Part shown: positions 1-9,248 of the stretch, in pieces
Position numbering within the stretch: position 1 is the stretch's first letter
How the letters are laid out: each line of letters opens with the position of its first letter
NCBI GenBank assembly: GCA_016806645.1
Contig: JACSYO010000571.1
Location: 1-64,000, forward strand
Direction: 5' to 3'
Source: Ophiodon elongatus
Lineage: Eukaryota > Chordata > Actinopteri > Perciformes > Hexagrammidae
Length of the DNA: 64,000 nt
The notes under the pieces: generated by a model
Told to the model about the DNA's origin: nothing
The model's database searches: none
What the model saw: the letters and a program-made list of their open reading frames with translations, nothing else
Position numbers and translations under genes: made by a program

Positions 1-1943
1 CGAAACTTATTTTAAGAGCATACAATGTGGAAATGCAGCCTGAAGGCAGAAGAATTATGAGAACATCATGTATTCATGAAATTAACATGAAAATTGAGAG
101 TCTGCTGCTCTGCGACAGTGTATTGATGAAAATCAAGTAAACTGTGTATTTTTCTACAAAATCCACTTTTGGCCTCTTCCCAGCCGAAACGTCTTTTAAG
201 AGCACATAACATGGAAATGCAGCTTTTAGGCAGAAAAATGATGATAACATCATGCATTCATGAAATTAACATGTAACTTGAGAGTTTGCTGTTCTGGGAG
301 ACTTTATAGAGGAAAATCAAGTAAACTGTGTATTTTTCAAGAAAATCCACTTTTGGCCTCTTACCTGCCGAAAAGTATTTTAAGAGCATACAATTTGGAA
401 TTAAAGCAGAAAAAGTATGAGAACATCATGTATTCATGAAATTAACATGAAACTTGAGAGTCTGCTGCTCTGCGACAGTGTATTGATGAAAATCAAGTAA
501 ACTGTGTATTTTTCAACAAATTCCACTTTTGGCCTCTAACCAGCCTGAAAGATCTTTTCAGACCATAAATACTGCAAATGCAGCTTTAAGTCAGAAAAGT
601 GACTTGAACATCATGTATTCATGAAATTAACATGAAATTTTGAAAGTTTGCTTTTCTGGGAAATTCTTTTTAGGAAAATAAAGTAAAGTGTATTTTTCAG
701 CAAAATCCACTTTTGGCCTCTTCCCTGCCGAAACGTATTTTAAGAGCATACAACGTGGAAATGCAGCCTGAAGGCAGAAAAATTGTGAGAACATCATGTA
801 TTCTTGAAATTAACATGAAACTTGAGAGTCTGCTGCTCTGCGACAGTGTATTGATGAAAATCAAGTAAACTGTGTATTTTTCAACAAATTCCACTTTTGG
901 CCTCTAACCAGCCTGAAACGTCTTTTCAGACCATTAATACTGCAAATGCAGCTTTTAGTCAGAAAAGTGAAGAGAACATCATGTATTCATGAAAGTAACA
1001 TGAAACTTGAGAGTCTGCTCTTCTTAGACAATGCATTGAGGAAAATCCAGTGAACTGTATATTTTTCAACAAAATCCACTTTTGGCCTCGAAACAGAAGA
1101 AACGTCTTTTCAGACCATAAATACTGAAAATGCAGCTTTAAGGCAGAAAAGTGATGAGAACATTATGTATTCATGAATATAACATGAACCTTGAAAGTCT
1201 GCTGTTCTGGGAGACTTTATCGTGGAAAATCAAGTAAACTGTGTATTTTTCAGGAAAATCCACTTTTGGCCTCGACCCAGCCAAAATGTCTTTTCAGACC
1301 ATAAACATTGAAAATGCAGCTTTAAGGCAGAAAAGTGATGAGAATATTATGTATTCATGAATATAACATGAATCTTGAAAGTCTGCTGTTCTGGGAGACT
1401 TTACAGAGGAAAATCAAGTAAACTGTGTATTTTTCAGCAAAATCCACTTTTGGCCTCTTCCCTGCCGAAACGTATTTTAAGAGCATACAACGTGGAAATG
1501 CAGCCTGAAGGCAGAAAAGTGATGAGAACATCATGTATTCATGAATATAACATGAACCTTGAAAGTCTGCTGTTCTGGGAGACTTTATAGTGGAAAATCA
1601 AGTAAACTGTGTATTTTTCAGGAAAATCCACTTTTAGCCTCGACCCAGCCGAAACGTCTTTTCAGACCATAAATACTGAAAATGCAGCTTTAAGGCAGAA
1701 AAGTGATTAGAACATCATGTATTTATGAATATAACAATCTTGAAAATCTTCTGTTCTGGTAGACTTTATAGAGGAAAATCAAGTAAACTGTGTATTTTGC
1801 AACAAAATCCACTTTTGGCCTCTTCCCAGCCGAAACGTCTTTTAAGAGCACACAACATGGAAATGCAGCTTTAAGTCAGAAAAATGATGAGAACATCATG
1901 TATTCATGAAAATAACATGAAACTTGAAAGTCTGCTGTTCTGG
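1..1943. repeat. Satellite array I (184-bp family A monomers)
   Basis: About 10.5 head-to-tail monomers of roughly 184 bp, AT-rich, each with a near-invariant CCACTTTTGG and a later AATCAAGTAAACTGTGTATTTT segment. Variants differ mainly after CCACTTTTGG (CTCTTCCCTGCCG, CTCGACCCAGCCG, CTCTAACCAGCC, CTCGAAACAGAAG). The array ends abruptly inside a monomer after CTGCTGTTCTGG, where LINE sequence begins. The stretch matches the satellite left of block 3 (about 32696-33902) but holds about four extra monomers. Reading frames of 61-71 codons here are periodic by-products of the repeat. No gene is seen. Confidence 0.97.
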
Positions 1944-2533
1944 CACAATTGTTGCACTGTTGCGTTGGTGGTGTTAACTTTTATGAGATTATTTTGTATA
2001 ACTCCTCTTCTGGTTACTTTTGATTTAATTCATTTAAGTGGCCGTGGGGCAGACACAGTCCCTATATAGTTTTGGGTGGGTAACTGCTCTAATGGAAGTG
2101 CAGAGAAGGGTGTAAGACTACAACTCTGCTTCTGCTTCCTGGTCTGAACTCTGGGTTGCCATGGATTAGGTCCCCAAACAAAGTTGGTCAGATTTGCAGA
2201 AATGAGATCCGCTGCATTCAACGTGGGATGAATGCCGTCTCCCCTAATCAGACCAGGTTTTCCCCAGAAAGTCTCCCAATTATCAACGAAGCCCACATTG
2301 TTTGCTGGACACCTTGACAACCAGCGGTTGAATGATGACATGCGGCTATACATCTCATCATTGACCAAATTTGGGAGAGGGCCAGAGAAAACTACAGAGT
2401 CCGACATTGTTTTGGCGTATGAACACACCGATGCCACATTAACTTTAGTGACCTCCGAGTGTCGGCTTCGGGTGTTATTACCGTCGACGTGTATTACAAT
2501 CTTACTGTATTTACGTTTATCTTTAGCCAGCAG
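1944..2533 (-). pseudogene. L2-clade LINE ORF1, C-terminal esterase fragment (block 1)
   Basis: The minus strand carries an open frame from 2560 to 2030 whose LINE-derived part starts near 2533. It resembles the SGNH/GDSL-type esterase domain at the end of ORF1 in fish L2/CR1 retroposons. Visible pieces are an IVIHV strand followed by GNN (the block III region, residues 22-29), SGPLP (residues 59-63), FVDNW, and the block V motif DGIHPT with the Asp/His pair at residues 108 and 111. The first SGNH block, with the nucleophilic Ser, is missing because the N-terminal half of the domain is absent. Compared with block 3, a Trp codon is lost (SRCPAN versus SRWCPAN). After the stop at 2030 the same frame continues with LINE-like sequence to 1944, where satellite begins. 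This is a dead fragment, and the esterase identity rests on family knowledge. Confidence 0.8.
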
Positions 2534-2565
2534 TTCATATGGCCCAGCCTGCTGGGCCATATGAA
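2534..2565. other. Foldback junction between L2 and hAT sequence (block 1)
   Basis: A perfect inverted repeat with 14-bp arms (TTCATATGGCCCAG at 2534-2547 and its complement at 2552-2565) and the spacer CCTG. The right arm belongs to the hAT transposase gene (same bases at 8821-8834). The left arm is an inverted copy that abuts the L2 fragment. The palindrome puts an ATG on the plus strand at 2539 and on the minus strand at 2560. Both frames then read Met-Ala-Gln and share AGPYE. The form suggests a deletion repaired with snap-back or template-switch copying. Confidence 0.95.
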
Positions 2566-2979
2566 GAATACAGTGATGCTATCCAGGCCTGCAATCTGAA
2601 AGACATTGATATGGATGGACTGTATGAGGAATATGCCATGGTGGAAGCTTCCTTCAGCTCTCCAGAAATGGAAGGTTGCCACCGTGAGGAGCGATATCTG
2701 AAACTGTTTTCCAAAGCAGATGTACCACTCGTGAATCTCAGGAAGGTCAGCGCCTACATTTTCTCCATCCCATGCAGCAATGCACAGACAGAACGAGACT
2801 TTTCAATGATGACATCTGCATGGAGAAACAAGAGGAATCGGCTGGAGGTGGACAGTGTCAAGGCTGAGCTGCAAGTTTGTGTCAATTTCACCTTTCCCTG
2901 CACAGACGTGTACAAGAAGTTCCTTGGAGACAAAAAACTCTTGGATGCAGCCAGGAAAAATCAGAAGTATTGCAAATAG
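2539..2979 (+). pseudogene. hAT transposase C-terminal domain, standalone 146-codon frame (block 1)
   Basis: The frame starts at an ATG created by the foldback and continues as residues 473-614 of the complete transposase, preceded by Met-Ala-Gln-Pro. It covers the hAT C-terminal dimerisation region (hATC), including the CSNAQTER segment that carries the third catalytic acid (E553 of the complete protein). Relative to the complete copy it has S517R, V555D directly after the ER pair, and L610Q. V555D puts a charge into what is normally a hydrophobic position of hATC, so folding may suffer. The zinc finger, both Asp catalytic residues and the insertion domain are absent, so it cannot cut DNA. 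Whether it is expressed cannot be judged from sequence. Confidence 0.85.
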
Positions 2980-3867
2980 AGAATCAACTATTTGGTGAGT
3001 ACACTAGTCTTATGTTTTATTTCCCAAACATACATACACTACGATAATGTTGTGTCAGTGGCATCCACTTGATATGATGCAGTTTGTTTGCTGTGTATTT
3101 AATTGAGCAAATATAGGCTACTAATTTCCTGTAGGAAGCTCTTAAGCCAAATTGATTTCTAATGCAGCATTTTGATTTTATGAATGGGCTACATATAATA
3201 TTCATTGGGTTTAAAACAATACAGATTTTTGAATGCTGATAACAGTATTGTTGCTATGTTGTTATGTGTCCCTGCAGGAGATGAACAGGCCCAGGCGCAG
3301 TGAGGGCTTGGCGACCATGATGACAGAGGTGCTGTTGTCTCTTGAGCTTCTGCAGAGGGTGAAGGTGGAGTTTGCTTGAATACAGGTGGACTGCTGCACA
3401 CATACACGGATGAAGACACTGCACACAAGTCCCCAATAGACTGAATCACTTTAGAAATTATTTACTTTTTGAGCCGTTAAATGTTAACCAAATTTGTTTG
3501 GTTTTCTTTATGCTTTCAAAACATTCATTTATCTGTTTATTATTTATTATTTATGTGACCTGTGATTTAATTTGTACATTTTAAGTCCACAAATGTTATG
3601 CTTTGTGGCACTCAGCACTTTAAAAGATTCATCTCAGTGGTCAGTTTCTGAACACCACAATGTATTGAATAAATACAAATACTGTGAACAAACACTTTTT
3701 GACTCTTCAAGACTATTATTTTCTATTCTGTTACACATACATCATGTAGCAATCACACAAAGTTGTATTGTAGAGGGGAGCACGCCAGAGTCCTGTGCAA
3801 TTATTCACAGCCTCACAAAATATCGCATAGTGTCCTCCTTTTTGGTGTTATGGATATGGTCACCCTA
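2549..3867 (+). mobile_element. hAT element, 5'-truncated (block 1)
   Basis: This corresponds to 8818-10136 of the complete copy with a constant offset of 6,269 bp at the start. It keeps the last third of the transposase, the whole 3' non-coding tail (2980-3867) and the 3' terminus. The terminus reads GGTCACCCTA on the plus strand, that is TAGGGTGACC from the outside in. The tail holds a splice-donor-like GTGAGT at 2995-3000, a CCCTGCAG acceptor-like site matching the one in the complete copy, and AATAAA at 3668-3673. Without a 5' end it cannot transpose by itself. Confidence 0.88.
3668..3673 (+). promoter_or_regulatory. Candidate poly(A) signal of hAT (block 1)
   Basis: AATAAA lies about 690 bp after the transposase stop and about 195 bp before the 3' terminus. 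It is conserved in all three copies. It is the only canonical hexamer noticed in the tail, and its use is inferred. Confidence 0.4.
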
Positions 3868-4197
3868 ACTATGGGGGGTGGGGTGGGCAGGCTAACTACT
3901 GTAGCTAACGACTGAGCTTCCATGGTGCGGAGCCGTACCTCTAACTCACTGAGCCTCGCCTCCACCCTAGCAAACAAACTACACTTATTATCATTATCAT
4001 TAAGGGAGGCAGAGGAATGGCTAAGCAGGTGACACACTGAGCAAGGGGGAGAAGGAGAGGGAGAGGAAGAGAAGGCAGTCATCATAAGCTGCTAAGCTAA
4101 AGTACAGTGGCTAACGTTAGCAAAAACCAAACAAAGTGTAAATAAAACTGTAGGATTAAGCGAGAAGCCGCTACAAGAAGGAGGGAGATATTAGGGT
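3868..4197 (-). pseudogene. L2 LINE 5' UTR and ORF1 N-terminus, interrupted by hAT (block 1)
   Basis: The minus strand reads a 5' UTR with TGCTAACGTTAGC and TTAGCTTAGCAG, then a start codon at 4085 (two ATGs in tandem here). About 72 codons follow before the hAT terminus breaks the frame. The peptide begins Ser/Pro-rich (TAFSSSPSPSPPC), has CSVCHLL, then a heptad-like leucine/acidic segment (FARVEARLSELEVRLRTMEA) typical of the coiled coil near the start of L2/CR1 ORF1. The strand and order match the esterase fragment at 1944-2533, so both are read as one LINE split by hAT. The middle of ORF1 is missing. The right end is cut by piggyBac at a TTAA. Confidence 0.72.
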
Positions 4198-4201
4198 TTA
4201 A
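4198..4201. other. TTAA target site of piggyBac (block 1)
   Basis: TTAA lies directly before CCTCGTGTTGTCC, the expected target and terminus arrangement of piggyBac elements. The partner TTAA at the right end is not present: TGTA follows the terminus there. Confidence 0.75.
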
Positions 4202-4595
4202 CCTCGTGTTGTCCTGGGGTCATTCTGACCCCAAATTAAATATTTTGCCGTCAAAATATGTTTTTTATTCATCAAATGGTCTGAAAATAATGGAGGTTGT
4301 TGGATACTATGCTCTTCAAGATTAAAATACATTTTAAGTCATTTGATTGAATTATGGGTGATTTATTGAATTTAATAACTTCTGTTGTCCTCTGGGGTCA
4401 AAAAGAACCTGCAGCACAAAGTGGTGCAATGGGGCAAATTGTCACCCCATACTGCTTTCCAAAACATCTTTGATCTTGGATGTTTGATGTCTGGGGTCAA
4501 GCAATGGTTATGACATCAACAACAAAAAACAAACAGGTCTTTTCTCACAGGTGTTGGAGCATTGTATTTCACATTTTAGAGAGACAGGCAGCACA

Positions 4596-5126
4596 ATGAG
4601 GAGGCAGAAGCGCAACACTCCACAGCAGGCTTGTGAGCTCATTTTAAACTATGTTGGGGAAAGGAATGAGCAGGAGGACAATGCTGAACATGAGGAGGAG
4701 GAAGAATCAACTGAGGAGGATTCAGGATCAGAAGATAAGGAGAATATTGATGAGGTGATAGATCCAACATACAGACCACATGCTACTTCTTCCTCTGAAG
4801 AAGCCCCCACATCGCCCGCTGAAGAAATGGAAGAAGGGTATGAAGTGAAGGAAAATGATGAACATGATGATGAGGAAGAATATGACAAAAAGAGTTCTGC
4901 TCCAGCTCTACCTCTGCAGCCACTGCCCCTCGCCCAGCTGCCCCTCACCCAGCCGCCCCTCCTGGCCCATCACCCAAAAGGAGTAGGTGCAAATTCTGCC
5001 CTTGCCAAAGTGATCTCAAAACATCAAAAATGTGCCAAAAATGCAATGCATACATCTGTAAAGATCACGCCATTACTACCTGCCTCGCATGCAACTGAGG
5101 GCACATTCAGACTGTTTTTAATCTGA
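4596..5126 (+). pseudogene. piggyBac transposase remnant, core deleted and frame-shifted (block 1)
   Basis: The frame opens at ATG 4596 (upstream GTG at 4551 is also in frame). It begins MRRQKRNTPQQ, then a strongly acidic Glu/Asp/Ser region typical of piggyBac N-termini, then a Pro/Ala/Leu-rich linker. The DDD catalytic core, normally some 350-400 residues, is absent. The C-terminal cysteine-rich domain is present but in another frame (4976-5098). It reads PKRSRCKFC, then CQKC, CKDH and CLACN before TGA, with a full Cys/His set. The main frame passes over it as unrelated residues and stops at 5126. Family assignment comes from the acidic start, the cysteine domain, the TTAA and the termini together. 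Confidence 0.8.
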
Positions 5127-5189
5127 AAAGTTAGTTTTGAAAAGTGAAATATTTTGGAAATGAATGTTGACATGTTTTATATGTCAGGA

Positions 5190-5976
5190 AATGAGTTGGA
5201 ATAAAGTTGACTAAAAAGTTGAAACAGAGAGCTGGGTGATAATTTCTACTTAAGGCTTTATAAACATTCAAACCAGACGGGGACATTTTTGACACGGGAG
5301 GACAACAGGTGTTGCTATTAAAAAAATTGAAGCGCTTTAAAAACAGCATAATATCTTAACTTTGACATTTACAAGTCTGTGATGATCTATCAACTAATGG
5401 GACTCGGATTGTTAACTATAGTCAGAATAATTGATGATTTTATTTATTTTAACTAAAAAAAAAGGTAAAGGTTCATGTAAATGAGGTCTTAAATTTCAAA
5501 TGGAATAAATAAATGGTGTTATTGTGTTTGAATGAAGTTGGTATGAAAGGTGTAACACAGAATTGGGTGAAGTATCCACTTTATATTCTTTAAATAACAG
5601 TCAAACCAGACGGGGTCAATTTTGACCCCAGGGGACAAAATGTGTGATTATGTGCTGCCATGAGAAAAATGTAAATGATTCAAGAACAGCATCCTCACTA
5701 AACTTTGACATGAACCACTATGTGATAGGTCAACTAGTCAAAATAATATAAAGTCAAAATAATTAATCGTTTCATTTAATTTTCACTCAAAAACAGGCTA
5801 TACTTTTATGTAAACAAGGCCTATTGGCCCTGAATTCCAAAACAAAGGGAAAAATGTGTGGTAAGGACTGAAGTAAGACTAAAGGTGTAAAACAGAATTG
5901 ATTGACAATTTATACTAAATGCTTTAAAAAACAGTCAAACAAGGTGGGGTTATATTAGACCCCAGAGGACCTAAGG
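5190..5976. repeat. 333-bp subterminal tandem repeat of piggyBac (block 1)
   Basis: One partial and two full units. The anchor CCAGACGG occurs at 5273 and 5606, and a diverged form near 5940, giving steps of 333 and 334 bp. Each unit ends with a GGGGTCA/TGACCCC-like hairpin and a terminus-like sequence: GGACAACAGG in the first, GGGGACAAAATG in the second, GGACCTAAGG in the third. The units are clearly diverged, so the triplication is older than the amplification of the blocks. Confidence 0.8.
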
Positions 5977-5980
5977 TGTA

Positions 5981-7161
5981 TGGCCTCTTCCCTGCCGAAA
6001 CGTATTTTAAGAGCATACAACGTGGAAATGCAGCCTGAAGGCAGAAAAATGATGAGAACATCATGTATTCATGAAATTAACATGAACCTTGAAAATCTTC
6101 TTTTCTGGGAGACTTTATAGAGGGGAATCAAGTAAACTGTGTATTTTGCAACAAAATCCACTTTTGGCCTCGAAACAGAAGAAACTTTTTTTCAGACCAT
6201 AAATACTGAAAATGCAGCTTTAAGGCAGAAAAGTGATTAGAACATCATTTATTCATGAATATAACATTAACCTTGAAAATCTTCTGTTCTGGGAGACTTT
6301 ATAGAGGAAAATCAAGTAAACTGTGTATTTTTCAACAAAATCCACTTTTGGCCTCTTCCCTGCCGAAACGTATTTTAAGAGCATACAACGTGGAAATGCA
6401 GCCTGAAGGCAGAAAAATTATGAGAACATCATGTATTCGTGAAATTTACATGAAACTTGAGAGTCTGCTCTTCTAAGATAATGCATTGAGGAAAATCCAG
6501 TAAACTGTATATTTTTCAAAAAAATCCACTTTTGGCCTCGAAACAGAAGAAACGTCTTTTCAGACCATAAATACTGAAAATGCAGCTTTAAGGCAGAAAA
6601 GTGATGAGAACATCATGTATTCATGAATATAACATGAAACTTGAGAGTCTGCTGCTCTGCGACAGTTTATTGATGAAAATCAAGTAAACTGTGTTTTTTC
6701 AGCAAAATCCACTTTTGGCCTCGACCCAGCCGAAACGTCTTTTCAGACCATAAATACTGAAAATGCAGCTTTCAGGCAGAAAAGTGATGAGAACATCATG
6801 TATTCGTGAAATTTACATGAAACTTGAAAGTCTGCTGTTCTGGTAGAATTCATAGCGGAAAATCAAGTAAACTGTGTAATTTGCAACAAAATCCACTTTT
6901 GGCCTCGACCCAAATACTGAAAATGCAGCTTTAAGTCAGAAAAGTGACGAGAACATCATGCATTCATGAAATTAACATGAAACTTGAGAGTTTGCTGTTC
7001 TCGGACAATTCTTTGAGGAAAATCAAGTAAATTGTGTATTTTTCAACAAAATCCACTTTTGGCAACTTCCCAGACAGAAATATATTTTAAGAGCATACAA
7101 CGTGGAAATGCAGCCTGAAGGCAGAAAAATTATGAGAACATCATGTATTCATGAAATTAAC
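5981..7161. repeat. Satellite array II (family A)
   Basis: About 6.4 monomers of the 184-bp family between blocks 1 and 2. The array starts inside a monomer at TGGCCTCTTCCCTG directly after the piggyBac end and stops inside another monomer after ATGAAATTAAC, where hAT sequence begins. One monomer near 6900 is shortened (CTCGACCC joined to AAATACTG). No gene is seen. Confidence 0.96.
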
Positions 7162-7246
7162 GCGTATTTGTCCTCCTTTTTGGAGTTGCACTGGGCCTAA
7201 AGAGCCACGCGACAGAATATTTTGCTGGAACGCAGTCTAACAAATG

Positions 7247-7353
7247 ATTGGTTAAAAGCCTTGTCAAATAAATATCTGATAGGCTTAGGTTAGGTTCTAA
7301 CCCTATATCATTGGTTAAAAACGTAAACAAGGCTCCGTGTGCTGGCTACGTCA
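7247..7353 (+). promoter_or_regulatory. Candidate hAT promoter region
   Basis: Two direct copies of ATTGGTTAAAA (7247-7257 and 7310-7320), each an inverted CCAAT box, lie 63 bp apart. A CRE-like TACGTCA follows at 7347-7353, ending 50 bp before the start codon. No TATA box was noticed. The arrangement fits a compact TATA-less promoter, but this is a motif-based inference. Confidence 0.35.
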
Positions 7354-7403
7354 TATCTACGCCGCTGGCTACATTGACAGAAACTTAACACATAGAAGAA
7401 AAC

Positions 7404-9248
7404 ATGCCAAAACGTCAGACGTCGTTCAACCCAGAATGGACAAAAGAACATGATTTTATTTCAAAAAGCAGTCGAGACTCCTTTCATGGCTTCTGCACTC
7501 TCTGTCGCTGTGACGTTGACATAAGCAGTCAGGGTAAAGCTGCCATTGAAAGACATGCGGGAACAGAGAAGCATAAAGGTAACAGACGTGGCGCAGGTAT
7601 CTCTTCACTCAAATTTTTATTTAGAGAAGGTACATCGCCGTTGGATGACAAAATCTCCGCTGCTGAGCTGTGTAAGGTTTACCATGCTGTAAAGCACCAC
7701 CAGTCGTACCGGGGTGTGGACTACGGCGTGAAAGTGGACCGAGAGATATTTTGTGATTCGCCCATAGCTAAGAGGATGATGTGTGGCCGAACTAAAGCCC
7801 AGGCTTTGTGTGCGAATGTCCTAGCGCCCTACTCTGTACAGGTACATACAGATTACATCAAAGCAAACAATTTGCCCTTTTCAGTGGCAACCGACGCATC
7901 AAACAAAGGTACGACCAAGTGTTTCCCAATTGTACTGAGATATTTGCACTTTGAGGAAGGTGTACAAAATGCCCTGTTGGATTTTTACAGTGACAGCAAC
8001 GAAACTTCAGAGGCTATAACAAACCAGCTGCTGGCTAAACTGGAGATGTCTGGTCTAGATGTGAAATACATGTCTGCATATGCAGCAGACAATGCCAGTG
8101 TCAACTATGGAAAACACAACAGTGTTTATCAGAAGTTGAAACTGACTCAGAAGGATGTGCTAGCTGCAAACTGTTTAGCCCATATTCTGCACAATGCAAC
8201 ACGATATGCAGCAGGCAGCCTGGATTTTGATGTTGAAAATGCTGTGCTCAAGGTTTACAGCCATTTTAGCATCTCAGCAAGCAGAACAGCACAGTTGAAG
8301 GAATTCTGTGAGTTTGTGGAAGCGGAAGAATGCAATCTGCTGCGGCATGTCGTCACAAGGTGGTTGTCCCTGCATCCATCTATTGACAGAATGCTGAAGT
8401 ATTGGAAGCCACTGACCAGCTACTTTCAGAGTGAAGGTGAGGAGGAATGCACCAAGATTTTGTGGAAATGTTTTGGAGAGGAAAGCACTGAAGTGTCAGA
8501 GACATATTTTCTTTTCCTCAGTCACATTCTAAAGGTGTTTTCAGACAGCATTGAAGCACTTGAGGCCAAATCATTCAGCATTACATCTGTGTTTAAGGTA
8601 ATGACTGAATTGAAACAGAAACTTGAGAGAAGGCTGAAGGACAGGTTCTTTGGCTTTACTGTGAACAGCAAACTCAAGCAGCTACCAGCTTACCTTGCAA
8701 AGAAATGTGAGACAGATTTTCCTGGTTTCTATGAAAGAGCAAATAAATACATAAGTGACAGATACGACTTCTCTGAGACCAGCTTTCATAGCAAAGTGGC
8801 AAAGCTTGGCCTCACAACTGCTGGGCCATATGAAGAATACAGTGATGCTATCCAGGCCTGCAATCTGAAAGACATTGATATGGATGGACTGTATGAGGAA
8901 TATGCCATGGTGGAAGCTTCCTTCAGCTCTCCAGAAATGGAAGGTTGCCACAGTGAGGAGCGATATCTGAAACTGTTTTCCAAAGCAGATGTACCACTCG
9001 TGAATCTCAGGAAGGTCAGCGCCTACATTTTCTCCATCCCATGCAGCAATGCACAGACAGAACGAGTCTTTTCAATGATGACATCTGCATGGAGAAACAA
9101 GAGGAATCGGCTGGAGGTGGACAGTGTCAAGGCTGAGCTGCAAGTTTGTGTCAATTTCACCTTTCCCTGCACAGACGTGTACAAGAAGTTCCTTGGAGAC
9201 AAAAAACTCTTGGATGCAGCCAGGAAAAATCTGAAGTATTGCAAATAG
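7404..9248 (+). CDS. hAT superfamily transposase, 614 aa, apparently intact
   Basis: This is a nuclear DNA transposase for cut-and-paste movement of its own element. Residues 31-57 form a BED-like zinc finger (C31, C34, H51, H57) for binding the ends. The RNase H-like core shows the first Asp in ATDAS (D164), the second in AADNAS (D229), a CLAH motif (C257, H260) and the TRW motif (R319, W320). An alpha-helical insertion domain follows. The C-terminal hATC dimerisation region holds CSNAQTERVFS with the third acid, E553. Length is normal for hAT (about 600-700 residues). The start has A at -3, and no upstream in-frame ATG was noticed. There is no frameshift or stop. It shares its last 142 residues with the remnants at 2539 and 34501. 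The identity is sure; activity is unknown because the left terminus looks rearranged. Confidence 0.93.
   Translation: MPKRQTSFNPEWTKEHDFISKSSRDSFHGFCTLCRCDVDISSQGKAAIERHAGTEKHKGNRRGAGISSLKFLFREGTSPLDDKISAAELCKVYHAVKHHQSYRGVDYGVKVDREIFCDSPIAKRMMCGRTKAQALCANVLAPYSVQVHTDYIKANNLPFSVATDASNKGTTKCFPIVLRYLHFEEGVQNALLDFYSDSNETSEAITNQLLAKLEMSGLDVKYMSAYAADNASVNYGKHNSVYQKLKLTQKDVLAANCLAHILHNATRYAAGSLDFDVENAVLKVYSHFSISASRTAQLKEFCEFVEAEECNLLRHVVTRWLSLHPSIDRMLKYWKPLTSYFQSEGEEECTKILWKCFGEESTEVSETYFLFLSHILKVFSDSIEALEAKSFSITSVFKVMTELKQKLERRLKDRFFGFTVNSKLKQLPAYLAKKCETDFPGFYERANKYISDRYDFSETSFHSKVAKLGLTTAGPYEEYSDAIQACNLKDIDMDGLYEEYAMVEASFSSPEMEGCHSEERYLKLFSKADVPLVNLRKVSAYIFSIPCSNAQTERVFSMMTSAWRNKRNRLEVDSVKAELQVCVNFTFPCTDVYKKFLGDKKLLDAARKNLKYCK

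Larger units (their letters stand above)
4202..5976 (+). mobile_element. Internally deleted piggyBac element (block 1)
   Basis: The left end is CCTCGTGTTGTCC followed by a GGGGTCA/TGACCCC hairpin (4216-4232). The right end reads, from outside in, CCTTAGGTCC then GGGGTC, a diverged version of the same terminus. GGGGTCA motifs recur through 4202-4550, where no gene is seen; a pyrimidine-rich CACAG at 4546-4550 could be a splice acceptor before the coding region. The interior keeps both ends of a transposase gene but not its core. From 5127 to 5976 there is AT-rich non-coding sequence with a 333-bp tandem repeat and AATAAA at 5200-5205. The element would need a transposase supplied elsewhere. 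Confidence 0.85.

Noticed and set aside
2232..2564. Plus-strand 110-codon frame across the L2 fragment, and its equal at 34191-34526
   Set aside because: It is antisense to the recognisable L2 esterase frame and has no domain of its own.
3189..3868. Minus- and plus-strand frames of 60-98 codons in the hAT 3' tail, repeated in all blocks
   Set aside because: They are low-complexity or domain-free and lie in the non-coding tail. Recurrence only reflects duplication of the block.
4649..4948. Ser-rich minus-strand frame in the piggyBac remnant, and equals in blocks 2 and 3
   Set aside because: It is the antisense image of the Glu/Asp-rich coding stretch.
4551..5126. Acidic 191-codon frame as a host nuclear protein gene
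   Set aside because: TTAA, the piggyBac termini and the shifted cysteine-rich domain explain it as a deleted transposase gene.
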